From: TCS-49 sp964442515
GTDB lineage: Bacteria; Campylobacterota; Campylobacteria; Campylobacterales; Sulfurovaceae
Direction of reading: 5' to 3'
DNA: 38,657 nt
Assembly (NCBI GenBank): GCA_964442515.1
Contig: CAYUAC010000003.1
Coordinates: forward strand, 1-38,657
The notes beneath the pieces were generated by a model that was not told where the DNA came from, did not search any database, and worked only from the letters and a program-made list of their open reading frames with translations. Positions 13,107 to 21,182 of this stretch are shown here, piece by piece. The translations under genes and the position numbers were made by a program. Position 1 is the stretch's first letter. Every line of letters starts with the position of its first letter.

Positions 13107-15106
13107 TATTTCTCTCCGTCTTTTTCGCTGTCGTTTTCGTTTTTACTCTCTTTGTCTTTGTCACCCTCTTTTTCATCGCTGCTTTTTTCTTCCTGGGTGA
13201 TCTTTGTTTCAATACCGTTTTCTTTTTCAAACTCCTCAATCAGACGCGTCACTTCCTCGCCTTCGATCGTCTCTTTGTCAAACAGCTGGGCGACGATGTT
13301 TTCGATAGCGCCTCTGTATTCTTCAAGGCGCGCTTTGACATGTCCGTAGCGCTCGTTTAAAAAGTTTTTGACAAACTCATCCAGATCCTGCGCGGTTTTG
13401 TCGCTGTATTCGATACTGCTCATACTGCCGCCGAGAAACTGGTTGGACTGTTTTCGCAGCACCATCAGCCCCGCCACATCGGTCATGCCATACAGGCTTA
13501 CCATCGATTTGATGATATCGGTGGCCCGCTCCAGATCGTTGCTGGCCCCGGTTGAAATCTCTTTTAAAAACACCTCTTCGGCCGCGCGTCCGCCAAGCAG
13601 CACGTCCACTTCGGCAACCAGTTCGTGCTTTTGCATCAAAAAGCGGTTTTCCTCGGGTTTGTTCAGGGTATAACCAAGAGCCGCCATGCCGCGGGGGACG
13701 ATGGAGACCTTGGAAACGCGCTTGGCTCCTTTTGTCGTCTCCGCAAGCAGCGCGTGGCCGCACTCGTGGTAGGCAACAATCTTTTTTTCTTTGGGGTTGA
13801 TGCGGCGGCTTTTTTTCTCAAGCCCTGCAATCGCGCGTTCGACGGCTTCAAAGAAATCTTTTTGCTCGACGCTTTTTTTACTCTTACGCCCCGCAAGCAG
13901 CGCTGCTTCGTTGATGATGTTGGCCAGATCGGCACCGGCTAACCCCGCCGTCATGCGCGCCAGTTCGTCCAGGTCGACTTCTGGTGCGAGCTTAATATCT
14001 TTAATATGGACTTTTAAAATCTCTTTACGCCCCTCAAAATCGGGTTTGTCCACAAGTACCTGCCTGTCAAAGCGTCCCGGACGAAGGAGAGCGGGATCAA
14101 GCACTTCGGGCCGGTTGGTGGCAGCCAGTACGATGATCGGCAGATCGCTGCTAAAGCCGTCCATCTCCGCAAGCAGCTGATTGAGCGTCTGTTCGCGCTC
14201 ATCGTTGCCGCCCATGGGGCCGCCGGAGTTTCTGCTCTTGCCGATGGCGTCCAGTTCGTCGATAAAGATAATCGCCGGCGCGTCTTTTTTCGCTTTTTCA
14301 AACAGGTCCCTTACGCGGCTGGCGCCAACGCCCACAAACATTTCAATAAAGCTTGAACCGCTCATGGAAAAAAACGGCACATCCGCTTCCCCGGCCACGG
14401 CTTTGGCAAGCAGTGTTTTACCCGTACCCGGAGGGCCGACTAAAAGTACGCCTTTTGGAATCTTGGCGCCAAGTTCGATATAGCGTTCGGGATAGCGCAG
14501 AAACTCCACGATTTCGCTGACTTCGTCTTTGGCCTCCTTGGCCCCGGCCACGTCATCGAATTTGACTTCGGGTTTTTCACTGCTAATAACGCCGTCGCCT
14601 TTGTTCATGCCAAGCATTCCGCCGCCCATGTTTTTTTGCATACGGTTGGCCAGAAACAGCCAGATGGCAAAAAAGATAAAAATAGGAATCAGCCAGCCAA
14701 AGAGCATATCACTGAACCAGTTGCCTTCGCTAAAGCCGCTGTAGCTGATATTTTTTTGTTCCAGCAGCGGCACCAGCGTATCATCGTTTTTAACCGATTT
14801 TGCCATGTACAGCGTACGCTGGCCGTTTTGCTCACTGACGGCTTTGATCGACTGTTCGCCGACAGCCACGTGATCAACCTGCTCGTTTTCGATCATTTTT
14901 TTAATCTCGGAATAACTGACGTCTTTTGTCGTGGTGGGTTTGTTTGACCCTGAACTCAGCGCGCTGCCGTCGCCGACGATGGTTTTAAACAGAACAATCA
15001 CCACAATCGAAAAAATCGCAAAGGTTAAAAGCGGATTTTGGTTAAAAAAATTGTTGTTGTTATTATCGTTGTTTTGATTATTGTTTTTATTGTTAAAGTT
15101 TTTCAT
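13106..15106 (-). CDS. ftsH: ATP-dependent zinc metalloprotease FtsH
   Basis: 666 residues. A hexameric inner-membrane AAA+ protease that degrades damaged membrane proteins and regulators. Order: unusual Asn-rich N-terminus (14 Asn in the first 20 residues), membrane helix (LLTFAIFSIVVIVLF), periplasmic domain, second helix (GWLIPIFIFFAIWLFLAN), Walker A GPPGTGKT (about 222), Walker B IIFIDELDAIG, second region of homology RPGRFDRQ, and the zinc site HECGH (about 450). The C-terminal about 35 residues are a Lys/Glu/Asp/Ser-rich tail. The start overlaps prmA by 14 bases. Confidence 0.97.
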   Translation of the reverse strand: MKNFNNKNNNQNNDNNNNNFFNQNPLLTFAIFSIVVIVLFKTIVGDGSALSSGSNKPTTTKDVSYSEIKKMIENEQVDHVAVGEQSIKAVSEQNGQRTLYMAKSVKNDDTLVPLLEQKNISYSGFSEGNWFSDMLFGWLIPIFIFFAIWLFLANRMQKNMGGGMLGMNKGDGVISSEKPEVKFDDVAGAKEAKDEVSEIVEFLRYPERYIELGAKIPKGVLLVGPPGTGKTLLAKAVAGEADVPFFSMSGSSFIEMFVGVGASRVRDLFEKAKKDAPAIIFIDELDAIGKSRNSGGPMGGNDEREQTLNQLLAEMDGFSSDLPIIVLAATNRPEVLDPALLRPGRFDRQVLVDKPDFEGRKEILKVHIKDIKLAPEVDLDELARMTAGLAGADLANIINEAALLAGRKSKKSVEQKDFFEAVERAIAGLEKKSRRINPKEKKIVAYHECGHALLAETTKGAKRVSKVSIVPRGMAALGYTLNKPEENRFLMQKHELVAEVDVLLGGRAAEEVFLKEISTGASNDLERATDIIKSMVSLYGMTDVAGLMVLRKQSNQFLGGSMSSIEYSDKTAQDLDEFVKNFLNERYGHVKARLEEYRGAIENIVAQLFDKETIEGEEVTRLIEEFEKENGIETKITQEEKSSDEKEGDKDKESKNENDSEKDGEK

Positions 15107-15914
15107 TGACTCCCCTGTAAATTATAGTACTCCATTCATCCTGATGGATCGTTTCTATCTCTTTGAACTGTCTGTACGCTTCTTTTACCGCCGCTTCTTT
15201 GTCCTGCAGGATTCCTGACAGTATCAAAACTCCGCCGGGTTTCAAACGTTTTTGCAGTTGAGATTTTAACATAATCAGTACGTCACTGACGATATTTGCG
15301 ATAACGACATCGTATTGTTTTTGCGTATTACCCGCACTGCCTGTCCACGCGTCACGGTACGCGGCATTGTTTATTGTGAAATTGTGCCTGGCCGAGACCA
15401 GAGCCTGATCGTCGCTGTCGCAGATATCAACATGCGCGTGCAGTTTTTGCGCCGCGATAGAAAGAATACCGCTGCCGCACCCAACATCCAAAACGCAATC
15501 TTCTTTTTGTACGTATCTGCTTATTGCCCGCAGACATGAAGCCGTCGTCGCGTGATGGCCCGAACCAAAGCTTAAAGCGGGGTCGATAATGATCTCGTTC
15601 ATCCCCTCTTTGGATTCGCACCAGCTGGGGCGGATATAAAAATTTCCCGCGGTAACGGGTTGGATAGAGCGTTTGTATTTTTCAATCCAGTCGCTGTTTT
15701 GCTTTTGCTGGGTTTTGATTTGTAGCGTGATACCGTTGGTATCGGCAAATCGCCGCATGGCGGCGGCAACTTCGGTCAAATCGCCGCTGCTTCGCACGAT
15801 AAGCTCCCGGCTGCCGATCTCTGCTCCCTCATCCAGCAGATGGGAAGTTGACTGGGCAAAAAGCTGCGTGTCGCAGCCGGGCGTAAGCACCAGCTGATTA
15901 TACGTGCTGTTCAT
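15093..15914 (-). CDS. prmA: Ribosomal protein L11 methyltransferase
   Basis: 273 residues. PrmA trimethylates several Lys/N-terminal amines of ribosomal protein L11 with S-adenosylmethionine. The C-terminal SAM domain is clear: GFGSGHHATT-like DPALSFGSGHHATT, motif I VLDVGCGSGILSIAA, and YDVVIANIVSDVL (the NI catalytic-type loop). The N-terminal about 100 residues are the divergent substrate-recognition domain. Its ATG overlaps the cheY stop by one base (TAATG), and ftsH starts within its last codons. cheY-prmA-ftsH order is conserved in the phylum. Confidence 0.94.
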   Translation of the reverse strand: MNSTYNQLVLTPGCDTQLFAQSTSHLLDEGAEIGSRELIVRSSGDLTEVAAAMRRFADTNGITLQIKTQQKQNSDWIEKYKRSIQPVTAGNFYIRPSWCESKEGMNEIIIDPALSFGSGHHATTASCLRAISRYVQKEDCVLDVGCGSGILSIAAQKLHAHVDICDSDDQALVSARHNFTINNAAYRDAWTGSAGNTQKQYDVVIANIVSDVLIMLKSQLQKRLKPGGVLILSGILQDKEAAVKEAYRQFKEIETIHQDEWSTIIYRGVNEKL

Positions 15915-16291
15915 TAATCATTCGTACCAAGCACTGCTTCAAGTTTTTCTTTCAGGACCTGAGGAGTAAAGGGTTTGACGATATAGTTGTTCACTCCCGC
16001 TTTCAGCGCGGTGATCACTTCCCCTTTGCCCCCTTCGGTCGTGACCATGATAATGGGCATATCCACGTACTTTTCCTCCGCACGCACTTTTTGCACCAGT
16101 TCCAGACCGTTCATCTCGGGCATATTCCAGTCAGTGACAAGAACCCCGACCTCATCGCCGTGCTCCTGCATCTGCTCCCACGCTTTAGCGCCGTCTTCGG
16201 CTTCCAGCAGGTCTTTATACCCCAGTCGCCCGAGCGTATTTTTAATAATTCTTCTCATTGTCGAACTGTCATCAACCACCAATATTTTCAA
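15914..16291 (-). CDS. cheY: Chemotaxis response regulator CheY
   Basis: 125 residues, a single receiver domain. VVDDSSTMRRII acidic pair, phospho-acceptor D54 (LVTDWNMPEMNG), Thr in IIMVTTEGGK and Lys in YIVKPFTP are the chemotaxis CheY signatures; phospho-CheY binds FliM and changes flagellar rotation. The start is TTG (TTG AAA ATA TTG) with AAAGGAT upstream; no in-frame ATG fits. First gene of the cheY-prmA-ftsH-psdlike-pssA operon, whose location outside a che cluster is typical for Campylobacterota. Confidence 0.94.
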   Translation of the reverse strand: MKILVVDDSSTMRRIIKNTLGRLGYKDLLEAEDGAKAWEQMQEHGDEVGVLVTDWNMPEMNGLELVQKVRAEEKYVDMPIIMVTTEGGKGEVITALKAGVNNYIVKPFTPQVLKEKLEAVLGTND

Positions 16292-16351
16292 ACGAAATCC
16301 TTTACTACTGTTATCACTTCATCTATCTTCGCGTATTAAGTATCGTGACTT

Positions 16352-16362
16352 ACTATACTATA
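16352..16362 (-). promoter_or_regulatory. Candidate -10 region for the cheY-ftsH-pssA operon
   Basis: Minus strand TATAGTATAGT gives two overlapping TATAGT hexamers (16357-16362 and 16352-16357), each five of six to TATAAT, in the A/T-rich gap between hisA and cheY. Expected leader 50 to 60 bases. No -35 box. Confidence 0.4.
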
Positions 16363-16381
16363 ACGCAAATTTTAACTTAAT

Positions 16382-17095
16382 TTAGTTTTGAACAACTTTA
16401 AATGCTTTTTCTAAATCAAGCCTGCCCTCGTAAAAGGCTTTGCCGATAATGGCTCCGTGTATATATCGGCTATTTTTGAGTTGTTTTACATCTTCGATAT
16501 CTTTTAATCCGCCGCTGGCGATTGTTTCGACCCCGCTTGCTTTTGCGACGGATTCGGTAAAATCCAGGTTTACGCCGCTGAGGGTGCCGTCTTTGCCGAC
16601 GTCTGTACAGATGATAGCCTGCACCCCCGCGTCGGCAAACTGCGCGGCCAGGTCGGTTGCTTTGATCTTGCTCACCTGTGCCCAGCCCTGCCCGGCCACC
16701 ATCCCGTCAACGGCGTCGATTCCGACAACAATGGGATATTTTGCCGCCATCTGTTTGACAAATTCGGGATCTTTGATCGCAATCGAACCTAAAATCAACC
16801 GGTCAATCCCCAGATCAAGATAGCGCTTAATAGTCTCTTCATCGCGGATACCGCCGCCAAGCTGCAATTTGACGCCGCAGTTTTCTCTGATTTTTGTAAT
16901 TTGTTCCAAATTCTTCGGTTCGCCGGCAAACGCACCGTTGAGATCCACCAGGTGTACCCAGGCACTGCCAAGCTGTTCAAAGCGCTTGGCCAACTCCCAG
17001 GGTTGGCTGCTGTACACTTTGGCGCTGTCCATTACGCCCTTTGTCAGGCGTACGGCTTCACCGTCTTTGAGATCGATTGCGGGAAAAAGTTCCAT
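16382..17095 (-). CDS. hisA: ProFAR isomerase (1-(5-phosphoribosyl)-5-[(5-phosphoribosylamino)methylideneamino]imidazole-4-carboxamide isomerase)
   Basis: 237 residues from ATG 17095, which has AAAGGA 6 bases upstream. HisA catalyses the Amadori rearrangement of ProFAR in histidine synthesis, a TIM barrel of two half-barrels. Seen: MELFPAIDLKDGEAVRLTKG (catalytic Asp in AIDLKDG), the half-barrel phosphate motifs QLGGGIRDEETI and IASGGLKDIEDV, and ICTDVGKDGTLSGVNLD with the second Asp. The longer in-frame start at 17116 would overlap hisH and add atypical residues. Directly downstream of hisH (10 bases). Confidence 0.95.
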   Translation of the reverse strand: MELFPAIDLKDGEAVRLTKGVMDSAKVYSSQPWELAKRFEQLGSAWVHLVDLNGAFAGEPKNLEQITKIRENCGVKLQLGGGIRDEETIKRYLDLGIDRLILGSIAIKDPEFVKQMAAKYPIVVGIDAVDGMVAGQGWAQVSKIKATDLAAQFADAGVQAIICTDVGKDGTLSGVNLDFTESVAKASGVETIASGGLKDIEDVKQLKNSRYIHGAIIGKAFYEGRLDLEKAFKVVQN

Positions 17096-17105
17096 ACCAA
17101 TCCTT

Positions 17106-17717
17106 TTACAATTCAATAAAATTTTTAATTATCTTCAATCCCGTGTCATGGGATTTTTCCGGATGCGGCTGCAAACCGATGATATTGTCTTTTTGCACCG
17201 CCGAAGTAAAATCGTAACCATAGCGCGTGGTGCCGATAACATACGCGTCATCGGTTTTGGCGTGGTAAGAGTGGACAAAATAGAGATATTCGCGATCTTG
17301 CAATCCCGATAAAATTTTGCTTTCACCCTTTTTTTGCAGCTGATTCCATCCCATATGCGGTACTTTCAGAGGTGAGGGGAAACGGGTTTTGTCAAAAGCG
17401 ACCACTTCGCCGGGAATCAATCCCAGACCGCTGCTTTGGCCAAACTCATACCCTTTTTCAAACAGCACCTGCATCCCCAGGCAGATTCCCAGTACTGGGC
17501 GGCCGCTTCGTGCATACTCTTGCAGCGCTTCCTCCATGCCCGAAGCACGCAAATGATCCATGGCGTCTTTAAACGCCCCCACACCGGGCAGAAAAACCTT
17601 GTCGTACTCTTTGAGTTTATCGGGATCGCTGATGAGTTCACATCTGCTTCCAAGCTTGACAAACGCGTTTTTCACGCTTGCCAGATTGCCCATATTATAA
17701 TCAACCAACGCCGTCAT
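17106..17717 (-). CDS. hisH: Imidazole glycerol phosphate synthase glutaminase subunit
   Basis: 203 residues. HisH is the glutamine amidotransferase that feeds ammonia to HisF to make IGP and AICAR in histidine synthesis. N-terminus ALVDYNMGNLASVKNAF; oxyanion GVGAFKDAMDHL; catalytic Cys in LGICLGMQVLFEKG; catalytic His-Glu in QPHPEKSHD near the C-terminus. The ATG has GGTGG just upstream. The hisF partner is elsewhere. hisH-hisA form a two-gene unit divergent from gyrA. Confidence 0.96.
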   Translation of the reverse strand: MTALVDYNMGNLASVKNAFVKLGSRCELISDPDKLKEYDKVFLPGVGAFKDAMDHLRASGMEEALQEYARSGRPVLGICLGMQVLFEKGYEFGQSSGLGLIPGEVVAFDKTRFPSPLKVPHMGWNQLQKKGESKILSGLQDREYLYFVHSYHAKTDDAYVIGTTRYGYDFTSAVQKDNIIGLQPHPEKSHDTGLKIIKNFIEL

Positions 17718-17746
17718 ACATCCACCTAACTCTCCTAGTTTGGGGA

Positions 17747-17752
17747 ATTATA
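17747..17752 (-). promoter_or_regulatory. Candidate -10 box for hisH-hisA
   Basis: Perfect TATAAT on the minus strand, about 30 bases upstream of the hisH ATG. TTGACT occurs only 10 bases before it, too close for a -35, as is usual for promoters in this phylum that do not use one. Confidence 0.45.
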
Positions 17753-17775
17753 CCTAACTTTAAGTCAATAACAGA

Positions 17776-17781
17776 TAAAAT
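17776..17781 (+). promoter_or_regulatory. Candidate -10 box for gyrA
   Basis: TAAAAT at 17776-17781 in the A/T-rich gap between divergent hisH and gyrA. Expected start about 17788, leader about 27 bases including AAGGAAAATCG before the ATG. One hexamer only. Confidence 0.35.
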
Positions 17782-17814
17782 ATTCATTAAAAATTCTGGA
17801 TACAAGGAAAATCG

Positions 17815-20289
17815 ATGAGTGATCAGTTTGACCACGGCAATGTTTCCAAGATCAACATTGAACAGAGTATGAAAAGCAGTTATCTTGATTACTCTATGAG
17901 TGTTATTATAGGCAGGGCGCTGCCTGATGTCAGAGACGGTCTCAAACCCGTCCACCGAAGAATCCTGCACGCGATGAACGAACTCAAGCTTTCGCACAAA
18001 TCCTCCTACAAAAAAAGTGCGCGTATCGTGGGTGATGTTATCGGTAAATACCACCCCCACGGCGATACGGCCGTTTATGACGCGCTTGTGCGTATGGCTC
18101 AGGATTTTTCCATGCGCCAGCCGCTGATTGATGGGCAGGGCAACTTCGGTTCCATCGACGGCGACAATCCCGCCGCGATGCGGTATACCGAAGCCAAGAT
18201 GGAAAGAATCTCAGAAGATCTGCTCAAAGATATTGATAAAGATACGGTGGATTTTATTCCAAACTACGATGACACCATGAGCGAACCCGATGTCTTACCG
18301 ACACGTATCCCCAACCTGCTGGTAAACGGCAGCAACGGGATCGCGGTGGGCATGGCGACCAATATTCCGCCCCACCGTTTGGATGAGATTATTGACGCTA
18401 TCGTGCATAAGATCGAAAACCCCGAAGCGGGCATTGATGATCTGCTTGAGATCGTCAAGGGTCCCGATTTCCCCACAGGCGGGACGATCTTTGGCAAAAA
18501 GGGAATTCTGGATGCCTATCGCACCGGCAGAGGCCGTATCAAGGTACGGGCAAAATCGCATATTGAACAAAAGGGTTCCAAAGAGGTTATTGTTATCGAT
18601 GAGCTGCCCTACCAGGTCAACAAAGCCAAACTGATTGAACAGATTGCGAATCTGACCAAGGAAAAGATCGTTGAAGGTATTTCGTTAGTCAGAGATGAAA
18701 GCGACAGAGACGGGATGCGGGTGGTCATTGAACTCAAACGCGACGCGATGAGTGAAATCGTACTGAATAACCTGTATAAATCCTCGGCGATGCAAACCAC
18801 CTTTGGCATCATCATGCTGGCAACGTACAACAAAGAACCCAAGGTATTTAACCTCGATGAAATATTAGACACCTTCCTGCGCCACAGAAAAACGGTGGTG
18901 ATCAGACGTACCATATTTGAACTGGAAAAAGCCAAAGCCAGGGCCCATATCTTGGAAGGGCTCAAGATCGCGCTGGACAATATCGATGAAATCGTCAAAC
19001 TGATCCGGGCCAGCCAGGACGGCAACGAAGCAAAAGAGGAACTTATCAACCGCTTCGGTCTCAGCGACGTGCAGGCCAAAGCGATTCTGGATATGCGTCT
19101 GCAGCGCTTGACCGGTCTGGAACGCGACAAGATCGAAGAAGAGTACAAAGAGTTGATGCAAACGATCGAGTTTTTGGAAGCGATCTTAAAAAGCGAAGAA
19201 CGCCTCAATGAAATTATCAAAGAGGAACTGCTTGAAATCAAAGAGCACTACTCCAGTCCCAGACGGACCAATATCGAAGATGATTACGATGAGATCGATA
19301 TCGAAGATTTGATTCCCAACGAACCGATGGTTGTCACCATCACCCACAGAGGCTATATCAAACGGGTACCAATAAAAAGCTATGAAAAACAAAACAGGGG
19401 CGGTAAAGGCAAAACCGCCGTAACCACCCATGATGATGATTTCATCGAAAAGTTTTTTATCTCCAATACCCATGATACGCTGATGTTTGTTACCGACCTT
19501 GGCAAACTGTACTGGCTGAAAGTCCACAAAATTCCCGAAGGCAGCAGAAACGCCAAAGGCAAAGCGGTGGTCAACCTGATCAATCTGGAAGAAAACGAAA
19601 ACATCAAAGCGATCATTCCAACGACTGACTTTGAAGATGATAAGTCTCTAGCCTTTTTTACCAGAAACGGGATTGTCAAGCGAACCAACCTGAATGAGTT
19701 TTCCAATATCAGGAACGTGGGGATCAAAGCGATCAACCTGGATGAAAACGACGAACTGGTCGAAGCCCATATCGTCCTGCCTGAGACCAAGTGGCTCTTT
19801 GCTATTACCAAAAAAGGACAGTGTATCCGCTTTGCGGTTCAGGATGCCAGAGAAATAGGCAGAAGCGCCAGGGGCGTAACGGCAATCAAGTTTAAAATCA
19901 AAGATGATTACTTAGCCGGAGCGACGACGATCAATAATGAAGACAGCGAACTGCTGACCGTGAGTGAAAAAGGCATCGGCAAACGGACCGAAGCCAGCCA
20001 GTACCGCGAACAAAGCCGCGCGGGCAAAGGCGTGATCGCGATGAAGCTGACACCTGCTACCGGTGATCTCATCGGGGTGGTCATTGTTGAAGACAATAAA
20101 GACCTTATGTGTCTGACCAGCGCGGGCAAAATGATCCGTGTGGATATGGAAACAATCCGTAAAGCCGGCAGAAACACCAGCGGCGTCAAAGTGGTCAGCG
20201 TGGGCAGCGACAGGGTCGTACACGTAGCAAAATGCCCGAAAGAAGAGAGTGAGCCTATCGATATAGAAGATGAGATCTCAGAGCAATAA
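17815..20289 (+). CDS. gyrA: DNA gyrase subunit A
   Basis: 824 residues. GyrA breaks and reseals DNA in the A2B2 gyrase that introduces negative supercoils. The breakage-reunion domain has the catalytic tyrosine Y124 (AAMRYTEAKM). The quinolone-resistance region is HPHGDTAVYDALV with T85 and D89, the residues of susceptible Campylobacter alleles. In the C-terminal beta-pinwheel the GyrA box is QNRGGKG (following SYEKQ), needed for DNA wrapping. A second, ParC-like assignment is unlikely given that box. An acidic tail ends the protein. ATG with AAGGAAAATCG upstream. Confidence 0.97.
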   Translation: MSDQFDHGNVSKINIEQSMKSSYLDYSMSVIIGRALPDVRDGLKPVHRRILHAMNELKLSHKSSYKKSARIVGDVIGKYHPHGDTAVYDALVRMAQDFSMRQPLIDGQGNFGSIDGDNPAAMRYTEAKMERISEDLLKDIDKDTVDFIPNYDDTMSEPDVLPTRIPNLLVNGSNGIAVGMATNIPPHRLDEIIDAIVHKIENPEAGIDDLLEIVKGPDFPTGGTIFGKKGILDAYRTGRGRIKVRAKSHIEQKGSKEVIVIDELPYQVNKAKLIEQIANLTKEKIVEGISLVRDESDRDGMRVVIELKRDAMSEIVLNNLYKSSAMQTTFGIIMLATYNKEPKVFNLDEILDTFLRHRKTVVIRRTIFELEKAKARAHILEGLKIALDNIDEIVKLIRASQDGNEAKEELINRFGLSDVQAKAILDMRLQRLTGLERDKIEEEYKELMQTIEFLEAILKSEERLNEIIKEELLEIKEHYSSPRRTNIEDDYDEIDIEDLIPNEPMVVTITHRGYIKRVPIKSYEKQNRGGKGKTAVTTHDDDFIEKFFISNTHDTLMFVTDLGKLYWLKVHKIPEGSRNAKGKAVVNLINLEENENIKAIIPTTDFEDDKSLAFFTRNGIVKRTNLNEFSNIRNVGIKAINLDENDELVEAHIVLPETKWLFAITKKGQCIRFAVQDAREIGRSARGVTAIKFKIKDDYLAGATTINNEDSELLTVSEKGIGKRTEASQYREQSRAGKGVIAMKLTPATGDLIGVVIVEDNKDLMCLTSAGKMIRVDMETIRKAGRNTSGVKVVSVGSDRVVHVAKCPKEESEPIDIEDEISEQ

Positions 20290-20305
20290 CCAAGATCAAA
20301 CGACA

Positions 20306-20332
20306 GGGGGCGGAAAATCTCTTCCCGCCCCC
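20306..20332. terminator. GC-rich hairpin between convergent gyrA and the coiled-coil protein gene
   Basis: Perfect 8-base inverted repeat GGGGGCGG / CCGCCCCC around an 11-base loop, 17 bases after the gyrA stop and 14 bases before the stop of the opposing gene. Strong stem, but no T run follows on either strand, so it is a hairpin barrier rather than a standard intrinsic terminator. Confidence 0.55.
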
Positions 20333-20345
20333 AGAACAACTCCGC

Positions 20346-21182
20346 TTATTTCACCGCCTTAATCACAAAACCGCGCTTATCTTCCAGTATCAATTCATAT
20401 GACGCCTGACTGACCGACGCATCTTTTCCAAAAGCCGCTTTAAGATACTGCATCGCTTCTTTGGCCCTTGCCCTGGACAGTCCCAGCGGTGCGATACGTT
20501 CAATCTGCTTCACCTGATACGCGGTGATACCGTATTTGCGGAGTTTGTCACCGTCTACTTCGCGCAGGGCTTTGACAATGTCAAAATCTTTTTTGTCAAC
20601 AAGTCCGACGACCCTGTAGTCATAGCTTTTGTCAAGTTGCTCTAAAAACGCATCCAGTCGCTGTTTGCACGACTTTGTAATGAAAAAATCACCCTCCAGT
20701 TCGTCATCGCACGTAAACGTCACCTCTTTGGAACTTTTTTGCGACGCGCCTGCTGCGTGGTTTACGCTTTCCTCGCCGCTCTTGCCTGGCTCATCTTTTT
20801 GCTTTTGTCTTTCCTCTTGCAGCTTGGCTTGCAACTTTTCAAACTTTTCTTTGGAAACAAAACTGTTTTGTACCCGGGAACTTAAATCCTCAAACGCGCA
20901 CTCTTTCTGTTCAGATGCGCTCTGCTTTTTTTGTGTACCGTTTTGTTCTTTCAACCGCTGCCTGAGATCAAAGATCGTATTGTCTTTTTCATACGCTTCA
21001 TCTTTAAGCGAACCGTATTTGTCTTCCAGTTCATAATATTTCTCAAGCGTGATATACTTATCTTCCAGCGTCTTTTTATCGACCCCGTCAAAATTCCCCT
21101 TTGTTACTCCAAAACCGATCAAAACGGCTAATGCGATGAATAAAACGATGTTTAGTATCATCGACAACTGTTGTGCCTGCAT
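20346..21182 (-). CDS. Membrane-anchored coiled-coil protein with OmpA-like C-terminal region
   Basis: 278 residues, family not recognised. One N-terminal helix (ILNIVLFIALAVLIGFGV) anchors it in the inner membrane. Residues about 35-150 are highly charged coiled coil (LEDKYITLEKYYELEDKYGSL, KEKFEKLQAKLQEERQKQK). The last about 120 residues (FFITKSCKQRLDAFLEQL, YRVVGLVDKKDF, LGLSRARAKEAMQYLKAAFG) read like a degenerate OmpA/MotB peptidoglycan-associating domain: LSRARA-YLKAAFG mirrors LSERRA-VKxYLxxxG. Role in envelope anchoring is inference. The start is adjacent to the pgi stop, so it is the last gene of hemH-pgi. Confidence 0.6.
   Translation of the reverse strand: MQAQQLSMILNIVLFIALAVLIGFGVTKGNFDGVDKKTLEDKYITLEKYYELEDKYGSLKDEAYEKDNTIFDLRQRLKEQNGTQKKQSASEQKECAFEDLSSRVQNSFVSKEKFEKLQAKLQEERQKQKDEPGKSGEESVNHAAGASQKSSKEVTFTCDDELEGDFFITKSCKQRLDAFLEQLDKSYDYRVVGLVDKKDFDIVKALREVDGDKLRKYGITAYQVKQIERIAPLGLSRARAKEAMQYLKAAFGKDASVSQASYELILEDKRGFVIKAVK

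Noticed and set aside
15040..15106. TTG/TTA-rich tandem repeat as a DNA repeat element
   Set aside because: It encodes the Asn-rich FtsH N-terminus in frame and is not an exact tandem array.
18066..18085. Quinolone-resistance mutation in gyrA
   Set aside because: T85 and D89 match the susceptible state of Campylobacter-type GyrA.
18609..19241. 210-codon open frame antisense to gyrA
   Set aside because: Ser/Ile/Leu-rich low-complexity translation typical of antisense shadows; no ribosome binding site and gyrA is certain.
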